Source of the DNA: Sphingobium naphthae
Lineage (GTDB): Bacteria > Pseudomonadota > Alphaproteobacteria > Sphingomonadales > Sphingomonadaceae
Direction: 5' to 3'
DNA length: 64,000 nucleotides
Assembly (NCBI RefSeq): GCF_020782235.1
Contig: NZ_JAJGNO010000004.1
Location: 1 to 64,000 of the forward strand
A program made the position numbers and the translations under genes. The notes beneath the pieces were generated by a model. The model was not told where the DNA came from, searched no databases, and saw only the letters and a list, made by a program, of their open reading frames with translations. Of this stretch, positions 50,732-57,600 are shown piece after piece (the first letter of the stretch is position 1; each line of letters opens with the position of its first letter).

Positions 50732-50747
50732 GTTAACAAGCAGTTAA
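50732..50747 (-). promoter_or_regulatory. CtrA box upstream of popZ
   Basis: On the minus strand TTAA-N7-TTAAC is a perfect match to the CtrA consensus. It ends 60 nt before the popZ start and overlaps the tolC stop codon. Confidence 0.6.
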
Positions 50748-52237
50748 GGCTGACGCGTGGTCGCGGGATCGACTTTGGCATCCTGCGCCGGCGTGTCAAC
50801 GGTGCGCGTCGCGACGGGCGTGGGCGCAGCGCCCCAATCCCAGTCGAACCACTTGCCCTCGACTCGCTCATAATTGACCATCGGGTCGTAGAGCGTGCCG
50901 CTGTCGAGGCCCAGATCATCGGCTTCGGCATGGCCCATGGCGGCCAGCAGCGTGAAGCCGGCGACATAGGCGTTGCGCTGCGCCGACACCAGTTCGACGC
51001 GTGCGATCAGCGCTTCCTGTTCGGCATTGAGGATGTCGAGGATGGTGCGGCTGCCCACCGAATTTTCCGCCCGCACGCCTTCCAGCGAGAGCGCGGTCGC
51101 GTCCACCGCCACCCGGCTCGACTGGATCGTCTGCAGCGACGCCTGCCAGCTGGCATAGGCGGCGCGCGCCTGGGCGATCACATTGCGCTCGGTCTCGATC
51201 TCCTGCTCGATCGCCTGTGCTTCAAGCGCCTGATTCTGCCGCACCTGCGCGGCGGGGCGCCCGCCCTGGTAGAGCGGGATGGTCAGCTGGAGCCCGGCCG
51301 CGGCCTGCTTGTTGATCTGCGGCCCTTCGACCACATTGCCGTCGGCATCGACCGACGTGCTGGCGAGCGTGTCGAGATAGTTGGTATAGCCCGCCTGGGT
51401 GAAGGCCGACAGCGTCGGCAACACCGATCCGCGCGCCGCCTTCACGTCATAACGGCGCGCTTCCCGCTGCTTCTTGGCCGCGAGGATATCGGGATTGTCG
51501 TTGAGCGCCACGCGCACCGCGACGTCGGGATCGGCCGGCAGGCCCGGAAGCTGCGGCGGCGGCTCCAGATTGTCGGGCGCCTCGCCCACCAGCGCGATGT
51601 AGTTTTCGCGGCTGGTGATGAGGTTCGCCTGCGCCCTCTGAAGATCGGACCGCGCGAGCGCCAGGCGCGATTCGGACTGGGCGACGTCAGTGCGGGTAAG
51701 GTCGCCGACCTCGAACCGGTCGTTGGTCGCCTGCAGATTGACGTCCAGCACATTCACATTGGCCTGGTTGAGGGCCACGATCGCGCTGTCGCGGATCACG
51801 TCCATATAGGCGGCGACGGTTTGCGAGAAGATGCTGGCTTCGGTGCCGCGCAGGCCCGCCTGCCCCGCCTCCACCCGGACCTCCGCCGCCTTGACGCTGT
51901 TGCGCACGCTGCCGCCCGAATAGATGGGGACGTTGAGCGTCGCCTGCGCGTTCACCGTGCGCTGGGGCGAGGTGAAGCTGATCGTCGGCTTGAGCAGGCT
52001 TTCGCTATAGCTGCCCTGCACGTCGGCGGACGGGCGGCCACCGGCCTTCTGGATCGGCACATTCTCGTCGGTCGCGCGCTGCCCCGCCCGCGCGCCGGTC
52101 AGCGTGGGGTTGGAGGCATAGGCCTTGGCCAGCGCGCCCTGCAGCGTCTCCGCCCCGGCGGGCAGGCTGTAGGCAGAGGACAGCAGCAGCAGGGCAATTG
52201 CGGCTCGGTGCCGTTGATAGGTGCGCTTCGCTGTCAT
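50744..52237 (-). CDS. tolC: TolC-family outer-membrane efflux/secretion channel
   Basis: A 497-aa outer-membrane channel. A signal peptide ends near SLPAGA; two helical-barrel repeats follow (first TLQGALAKAYASNPTLTGAR; second from LPGLPADPDVAVRVAL). TolC proteins connect inner-membrane transporters or type I exporters to the outside. No transporter partner is adjacent, so a general role is likely. It is 20 bp after pcm on the same strand and its stop overlaps the CtrA box of popZ. Confidence 0.93.
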   Translation of the reverse strand: MTAKRTYQRHRAAIALLLLSSAYSLPAGAETLQGALAKAYASNPTLTGARAGQRATDENVPIQKAGGRPSADVQGSYSESLLKPTISFTSPQRTVNAQATLNVPIYSGGSVRNSVKAAEVRVEAGQAGLRGTEASIFSQTVAAYMDVIRDSAIVALNQANVNVLDVNLQATNDRFEVGDLTRTDVAQSESRLALARSDLQRAQANLITSRENYIALVGEAPDNLEPPPQLPGLPADPDVAVRVALNDNPDILAAKKQREARRYDVKAARGSVLPTLSAFTQAGYTNYLDTLASTSVDADGNVVEGPQINKQAAAGLQLTIPLYQGGRPAAQVRQNQALEAQAIEQEIETERNVIAQARAAYASWQASLQTIQSSRVAVDATALSLEGVRAENSVGSRTILDILNAEQEALIARVELVSAQRNAYVAGFTLLAAMGHAEADDLGLDSGTLYDPMVNYERVEGKWFDWDWGAAPTPVATRTVDTPAQDAKVDPATTRQP

Positions 52238-52257
52238 CTCCCCCCGCTCATCCTCTT

Positions 52258-52890
52258 CTAGAACGTAAACGCCTTGACCGCGCCGAAACCGGGCAGCGCG
52301 ACCATTTCAATATCCGTCAGACTGTTCAAGCCCAGCGCACCGCCGATCACCCGGCCCGCGCACAGGCGCGTGACGCCGCGATCGACGAGGCCGGTGACGA
52401 CCCGCGCGCCGTCGGCAAGCTGCTGAACGAGCGCGGTCGGCACGTCCTCCACCGCGCCGTCGATGAACAGCACGTCATAGGGCGCGCCATCGGGCGCGCC
52501 GGCGGCCAGCGGCCCGCGCACCAGGGTCACGCCCGGCACGGCGATGTCCGCCCCGCCCTCTTCCTCGACCGCGGTCACCTGCGCGCCCAGTTCGGCGAGC
52601 AGCGCGGCGCTGTAGCCGGTGGCTGCGCCGATCAGCAGCACCTTGTCGCCGGCCTCGACCCGCGCTTCCTTGAGCAGGCGGCCCACGACCAGCGGCGCAT
52701 TGAGCGCGCGGCCGCCGCCCAACGGAATGGGACGGTCGATATAGGTCATGGCGCGACGCTCGGCGGGCACAAATTCCTCCCGCGGCACCCGCGCCATCAC
52801 CGCGATCACGCGCTGGTCGTCCACGTCGCTGGTGCGCAACTGGCTTTCGACCATGGCGGTCCGCATCGAAGAATAGGTCTGCTCGCTCAC
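52258..52890 (-). CDS. pcm: Protein-L-isoaspartate O-methyltransferase family protein
   Basis: A 210-aa PIMT-fold methyltransferase. It begins SEQTYSSMRTAMVESQLRTS, the alphaproteobacterial PIMT N-terminus, with RVPREEFVPAERRAMTYIDR and motif I KVLLIGAATGYSAALLAEL. The family methylates isoaspartate in aged proteins, but this subgroup lacks some classical substrate-loop residues and its activity is unproven. GTG at 52890 is chosen with AGGAA upstream. First gene of pcm-tolC. Confidence 0.85.
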   Translation of the reverse strand: MSEQTYSSMRTAMVESQLRTSDVDDQRVIAVMARVPREEFVPAERRAMTYIDRPIPLGGGRALNAPLVVGRLLKEARVEAGDKVLLIGAATGYSAALLAELGAQVTAVEEEGGADIAVPGVTLVRGPLAAGAPDGAPYDVLFIDGAVEDVPTALVQQLADGARVVTGLVDRGVTRLCAGRVIGGALGLNSLTDIEMVALPGFGAVKAFTF

Positions 52891-52913
52891 GATAGTTCCT
52901 CGCTTGGCACAAC

Positions 52914-52933
52914 TGTATTGGCAATGCAATACA
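52914..52933. promoter_or_regulatory. Inverted repeat upstream of pcm-tolC
   Basis: TGTATTG and CAATACA around a 6-nt spacer, 24 nt before the pcm start. A possible operator; no regulator is assigned. Confidence 0.3.
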
Positions 52934-53079
52934 CTAAGGAGATCCTCGGACCTCTAAATCAGCGTGCGGCCCGCGCCAAGCGGCTTTGCGCGGGGGCGGC
53001 CAAGATTCTTGCCGCCCGCGCCCCTCAGCCGGCTTGACTTTGCCGCCAAAGCCGCACATTTGCGGCGTCCCACTTGCAA

Positions 53080-53153
53080 GGCCCGATGGCGGAGTGGTGA
53101 CGCAGCGGACTGCAAATCCGTGCACGCCGGTTCGATTCCGGCTCGGGCCTCCA
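53080..53153 (+). tRNA. tRNA-Cys (anticodon GCA)
   Basis: A cloverleaf is readable: acceptor stem ggcccga/tcgggcc, D arm, anticodon loop ctGCAaa, T arm with ggTTCGATTcc, discriminator T (usual for tRNA-Cys) and an encoded CCA at the 3' end. The DNA immediately downstream holds integrase remnants, indicating use of this gene as an integration target. Confidence 0.97.
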
Positions 53154-53314
53154 TTTCTCTCTCCAGACACGTCCATAGGCGTCCGGAGAATGGCTGTTTT
53201 CCGCCGTTTTTTCTGATATAACCTCCAGAGCGATCCGGACAGATTTGCACACATCCGAGCCCCCTGATGGCCCGGATGATGGACTCCTTTCCGGCCATCA
53301 TCGGAGGTCCATCA

Positions 53315-53752
53315 ATGGCAGAGACGGCAGGAACAAAAGGCCTTACCGCAACGGCGGTGAAGAACGCCAGGGCCAAGGACAAGGCCTACAAGCTATCCGA
53401 CCGAGATGGGTTTTTACAGCCCATGCTTATTCCCGTCGTTGAGGTCCTTGTCTCGGCCAATGTCCGACAATACCCTTAACGCCGCGCTCCGGAGGCTTGG
53501 GTACGCGAAGGATCAGATGACCGCGCACGGCTTCCGAGCCTTGGCCGCAACCCTACTCAACGAAATGGGAATCCGGATGCGATCGAGCGCCAGTTGGCTC
53601 ATGCAGACGGCAACTCCATACGGCGAGCCTATGCCCGCGGTCAGTATTGGGCCGAACGGGGCAGGATGATGCAGCATTGGTCGGATCATATCGATCAATT
53701 GCGCAGCGGGGCCAAAATCCTGAGACCTCGTTTCGGCCACAGTGCCTCATGA
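53315..53752 (+). pseudogene. Decayed P4-type tyrosine integrase
   Basis: The N-terminus starts at ATG 53315 after GGAGG and reads GLTATAVKNARAKDKAYKLS, the start of the DUF4102 arm-binding domain of tRNA-targeting integrases. From about 53410 a different frame encodes C-terminal sequence: RPMSDNTLNAALRRLGY, MTAHGFRALAATLLNEMG. After another frameshift near 53568 comes NPDAIERQLAHAD, then RRAYARGQYWAERGRMMQHW to the stop at 53752. About 270 codons of the middle are missing. The gene cannot be functional. Confidence 0.9.
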
Positions 53753-53965
53753 GGCAGCGGGAATTTGGTTCACCACAATCAAGACAATAATTTCTGTCGG
53801 CTATTTCCATCTGCCATAGGCTTTCTTCCTCCCCAACAGGACCTGGGATTTTTCAGCCGCAGTTAAACTGCCATGGATGCGACAGCGGCAAAAGTCGCGA
53901 TTTGAGTAGGCATCGCCATGCAATAGCTTTAGACTTGCTGATGAGGAAGCGGAGGTATCACCGCC

Positions 53966-54898
53966 GTGACAATGAACGCCGCCGCACGACTTCTTGCCCG
54001 TTGCGAAGATCTGCCGCCTATGCGCACGGCCATCGTGCATCCGGTTTCGTCAAGCGCGATCGAAGCCGTGGCGGACGCGGTTTCTCGGGGGATGATCGAT
54101 CCCGTCCTGATCGGTCCAGTCGAAAAGATCAGGGATGCGGCAAAGAAAGCCGGTGTGGACATCGGCGAATGGTCGCTGGTCGATACCGAACACAGCCATG
54201 CCGCCGCAGCGCAGGCCGTCCGACTTGCGGCCGACAGAGATGTCGAGGCGGTGATGAAGGGGTCTCTCCACAGCGACGAATTGCTCGGTGCCATCCTGCA
54301 GTCCAACTCCGGCCTGCGAACGGCACGGCGTGTTTCCCACGCCTATTTGATGAGCATCGGCAGCTACCCCAAACCGTTCATCATCACCGATGCCGCGGTC
54401 AACATCACACCGGACCTGATGGCCAAGGCCGACATCGTCCAGAATGCGGTCGACTTGTGGCATGTTCTGTTCAGCAATTCTGCCGTGCCGAAGGTCGCCG
54501 CCCTGGCGGCCGTGGAGACAATCAATCCGCGCATGATAGCGACGCTCGACGCGGCGTCGCTGTGCAAGATGGCGGATCGGGGTCAGATCACCAATTGCTT
54601 GATTGATGGCCCGCTCGCCTTCGACAATGCCGTGAGCGCGGACGCGGCGCGGGAGAAAGGCATCGTTTCCGACGTGGCCGGCGATGCGGATATACTGCTG
54701 GTTCCCGATATCGAAGCGGGCAATATGCTCGCCAAGCAGTTGACCTTTCTGGGCGGAGCCGAAGCCGCGGGCATCGTGCTCGGCGCCCGTGTGCCTATCA
54801 TGCTCACCAGCCGCGCCGATAGTGAGCGGACCCGGCTGCTGTCCTGCGCAATCGCTATTCTAATGGTCGAAGCCCGCCGGGCGGGTCAGCTCAAGTAG
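53966..54898 (+). CDS. Phosphate acetyl/butyryltransferase
   Basis: A 310-aa enzyme of the Pta/Ptb family that converts acyl-CoA and phosphate to acyl phosphate and CoA. It starts with GTG, GGAGG 10 nt upstream. Family segments: VMKGSLHSDELLGAILQ, RVSHAYLMSIGSYPKPFIIT, NCLIDGPLAFDNAVS and VPDIEAGNMLAKQL. The N-terminal hydratase (MaoC) domain of longer relatives is absent. It directly precedes ackA, so the pair makes ATP from acyl-CoA, useful when respiration is limited. First gene after the integrase remnant. Confidence 0.88.
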   Translation: MTMNAAARLLARCEDLPPMRTAIVHPVSSSAIEAVADAVSRGMIDPVLIGPVEKIRDAAKKAGVDIGEWSLVDTEHSHAAAAQAVRLAADRDVEAVMKGSLHSDELLGAILQSNSGLRTARRVSHAYLMSIGSYPKPFIITDAAVNITPDLMAKADIVQNAVDLWHVLFSNSAVPKVAALAAVETINPRMIATLDAASLCKMADRGQITNCLIDGPLAFDNAVSADAAREKGIVSDVAGDADILLVPDIEAGNMLAKQLTFLGGAEAAGIVLGARVPIMLTSRADSERTRLLSCAIAILMVEARRAGQLK

Positions 54899-56020
54899 AT
54901 GATCACGGCTCTCCTTGTCCTCAACACGGGTTCGTCCAGCCTCAAGTTCCAGGTCTTTTCCCGGAAAGGGCTCGACGTATTGATGGCCGGTAAGCTGACG
55001 GGCATCGGAGGAGAGGCCCGGCTGAGCTTTCGCTTGGGCCCACAATCGGCAGAATGCGACGGCCCGCTCGATTGCAAGGATCACGGAGCCGCGCTGGCTA
55101 GGGTCATCGATCTCGTCGACCGGCATGATGGCGACTGGCAGCTGAACGCAGTTGTGCATCGAGTCGTCCATGGCGGAAACAGCTTCTCGCGGCCGGTTAT
55201 CATAACTTCGGAGGTGCTGGAGACGCTGCAAGCGCTCGTGCCGCTCGCCCCGCTACACCAACCGCACAACCTTGCAGGGATTGCCGCAGCCCGATCTTTG
55301 GCGCCGGACGCGGTGAACATAGCGTGTTTCGACACGGCCTTCCATGCGAACCACAGCCCATTATTCCATAGCTTTGCATTGCCTGGCCATCTGCGAGACA
55401 AGGGCGTGCGGCGTTACGGCTTTCATGGACTTTCCTACGAATGGATCGCCACGCTGCTCGCCCGCGCTCGTCCAGACTTGGCGAGCGGGCGCGTCGTGGC
55501 GGCGCATCTGGGTAACGGCGCCAGCCTCTGTGCAATTTCCGGCGGTAGCAGCATCGACACGACGATGGGCATGACCGCGCTGGATGGTTTGCCGATGGGC
55601 AGCCGCAGCGGCGCGATCGATCCAGGAGCCATTACCTACATGATGCGCCGTTTCGGTTACGATCCCGATATTATGGATACCATCCTCTACGAAGAGTCGG
55701 GTCTCAAGGCACTGTCCGGCATCAGCAACGATGTCGAATCGCTGCTTGCCAGCAATGATCCGCAGGCCGGCTTCGCACTCGAATATTTTGCTCTTAAAGT
55801 CGCGCAGTTCGCAGCGACAATGACTGTCTCGATGGGCGGAATTGATGCATTCGTCTTCACCGGAGGGATCGGCGAACATGCCGCGCCGGTGCGGGAGCGT
55901 ATCAGGGCGCGGCTCGGCTTCTTGGGCGACATCGAAACCTTGGTCATTCCCGCCAATGAGGAACGCATGATGGCGATCCATGCCGATCACATCCTGGGGA
56001 GCCAGCCATGCGCGGCCTGA
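54899..56020 (+). CDS. ackA: Acetate kinase
   Basis: A 373-aa kinase converting acetyl phosphate and ADP to acetate and ATP. LVLNTGSSSLKFQVF is the N-terminal signature, DTAFHANHSP and RRYGFHGLSYEWIA the active region, and FVFTGGIGEHAAPVRERI the C-terminal signature. Its ATG follows the TAG of the transferase gene with no gap, and its end overlaps fabI by 13 bp, so the three genes are one translational unit. Slightly shorter than E. coli AckA (about 400 aa). Confidence 0.93.
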   Translation: MITALLVLNTGSSSLKFQVFSRKGLDVLMAGKLTGIGGEARLSFRLGPQSAECDGPLDCKDHGAALARVIDLVDRHDGDWQLNAVVHRVVHGGNSFSRPVIITSEVLETLQALVPLAPLHQPHNLAGIAAARSLAPDAVNIACFDTAFHANHSPLFHSFALPGHLRDKGVRRYGFHGLSYEWIATLLARARPDLASGRVVAAHLGNGASLCAISGGSSIDTTMGMTALDGLPMGSRSGAIDPGAITYMMRRFGYDPDIMDTILYEESGLKALSGISNDVESLLASNDPQAGFALEYFALKVAQFAATMTVSMGGIDAFVFTGGIGEHAAPVRERIRARLGFLGDIETLVIPANEERMMAIHADHILGSQPCAA

Positions 56021-56757
56021 TTGTAGGCTTGGCCAACGATCAATCGCTCGCCTGGGGTTGCGCAACAACGCTGAGGGCGGCGGGCGCGGAACTGGCGCTG
56101 ACCTATCTGAACGACAGGGCGAAACGTTTCGTGGAGCCGCTGGCGCAGCAGGTGGGCGCGGAGATGCTCCTTCCGCTCGACGTCACTGCCCCGGACCAGA
56201 TGGATGCGCTGTTCGACCGTGTTGCCAGCCGGTGGGGCGGGCTCGACTTCCTGCTTCACTCCATCGCCTTCGCTCCGAAGGAGGACCTTCACGGCCGGGT
56301 GACGGACAGTTCGGCCGACGGCTTCGCGAGCGCGATGGATGTCTCCTGCCATTCGCTTATCCGTCTTGCCCACAGGGCCGAGCCACTGATGCAGAATGGC
56401 GGCGCCATCCTGACCATGAGCTTCTACGGCTCTGAAAAGGTCGTCCCGGGATACGGAATCATGGGGCCGGTCAAGGCTGCACTCGAAGCGAGCGTGCGCT
56501 ATCTCGCGGCGGAACTTGGTCCGTCGGGCATCCGGGTCAATGCGCTCTCCACCGGTCCGGTGAGGACGCGAGCGGCATCTGGCCTTTCACATTTCGACGC
56601 GCTCATGGCGCGCGCGGCAGAAACAGCCCCGCTTCACCAACTCGTGACGATTGAGCAGGTCGGCGAAATGGGCGCTTTTCTGCTGTCCGATCGGGCGCGT
56701 TTTGTCACGGGACAAACGATCTATGTGGACAGCGGCTATAATGTCGTCGCCGGCTAA
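56008..56757 (+). CDS. fabI: Enoyl-[acyl-carrier-protein] reductase (FabI-like)
   Basis: A 249-aa NADH-dependent SDR-type reductase. The start MRGLIVGLANDQSLAWGCA and catalytic SFYGSEKVVPGYGIMGPVKA (Tyr-x6-Lys spacing of FabI) are diagnostic; the end TGQTIYVDSGYNVVAG fits. FabI completes each fatty-acid elongation cycle. As part of a low-oxygen cluster it is probably a second copy beside the main chromosomal fabI, perhaps changing lipid supply or acting on another enoyl substrate; that is inference. It overlaps ackA by 13 bp. Confidence 0.9.
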   Translation: MRGLIVGLANDQSLAWGCATTLRAAGAELALTYLNDRAKRFVEPLAQQVGAEMLLPLDVTAPDQMDALFDRVASRWGGLDFLLHSIAFAPKEDLHGRVTDSSADGFASAMDVSCHSLIRLAHRAEPLMQNGGAILTMSFYGSEKVVPGYGIMGPVKAALEASVRYLAAELGPSGIRVNALSTGPVRTRAASGLSHFDALMARAAETAPLHQLVTIEQVGEMGAFLLSDRARFVTGQTIYVDSGYNVVAG

Positions 56758-56790
56758 GAACAGCAGCAGGAACGCAGCAAGGAGTACCGC

Positions 56791-57600
56791 ATGAACGATG
56801 AGCGTCCGATCATGGTCGCGACAGACCTCAGCGCCCGCGACGACCGCGCAGTTGATCGTGCAATCGCGCTGGGCCGAAGTAGGCACCACCGCGTGCACGT
56901 GGTCCACGTCACCCGCCCAACGATCGGCGTGGGCATCGCGGACGTTCGCGCCACGCTTCCGGATCCGGACGCGGATGTGGAGGTCATGCTGCCCGTCGGA
57001 TCGGCGCCGGAGACAGTCGTCCGCACGGCCGCTGAAATCGGTGCCGCGCTCATCGTCACCGGCGTGGCGCGTTTCAACCATCTGGGCGATTATTTCCTGG
57101 GTACGGCGGTCGACCATGTTCTGCGCCATGCGCCCGCGCCGGTGCTGATCGTCAAGCAGAGACCGCATGGCGACTATCGGCGAATGCTGGTCGCCGTCGA
57201 TCTTTCGGATCATTCCGGGACGACTCTGATGACGGCGGCGCGGCTCTTTCCCGAGGCGGCGATCGATCTCGTTCATTCCTACCATATTCCGTTTCCGAAC
57301 CGCCTGGACTCGCCAGAAATGCGCGCTTTCGTGCAAGGCGAAGCGCAAACACAGCTGGACGCCTTCCTCGTAACGCTACCCGCGCCCGTGCGTGATCGCC
57401 TGCATATTCATATGAAAGCAGGCGAAACCGGCAGCGTCATCGCAAAGGCGATCGACGACACTGGCGCCGATCTGGTGGTTCTGGGCACGCACGGAGTGAG
57501 CGGCTTTGTCCATGCAACGCTGGGCAGCACGACATCATCGCTGCTGACCTGGATCAAACAGGATACGCTGGTTGTCGGCCGTCCGGCGGCGGCGTGCTGA
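56791..57600 (+). CDS. Universal stress protein with two Usp domains
   Basis: A 269-aa tandem Usp protein: domain 1 at about residues 1-135 (PIMVATDLSARDDRAVDRAI), domain 2 at about 140-269 (MLVAVDLSDHSGTTLMTAAR). The second domain has the ATP-binding LVVLGTHGVSGFVHATLGST. Such proteins accompany hypoxia and stationary-phase responses. The stop overlaps the start of the P-type ATPase gene by one base (TGATG), so the two are coupled. Confidence 0.92.
   Translation: MNDERPIMVATDLSARDDRAVDRAIALGRSRHHRVHVVHVTRPTIGVGIADVRATLPDPDADVEVMLPVGSAPETVVRTAAEIGAALIVTGVARFNHLGDYFLGTAVDHVLRHAPAPVLIVKQRPHGDYRRMLVAVDLSDHSGTTLMTAARLFPEAAIDLVHSYHIPFPNRLDSPEMRAFVQGEAQTQLDAFLVTLPAPVRDRLHIHMKAGETGSVIAKAIDDTGADLVVLGTHGVSGFVHATLGSTTSSLLTWIKQDTLVVGRPAAAC

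Noticed and set aside
53769..53782. Possible Fnr-type box TTCAC-CACA-ATCAA before the phosphotransacetylase gene
   Set aside because: Only one half-site is good and it lies about 184 nt from the start; it could still be weak.
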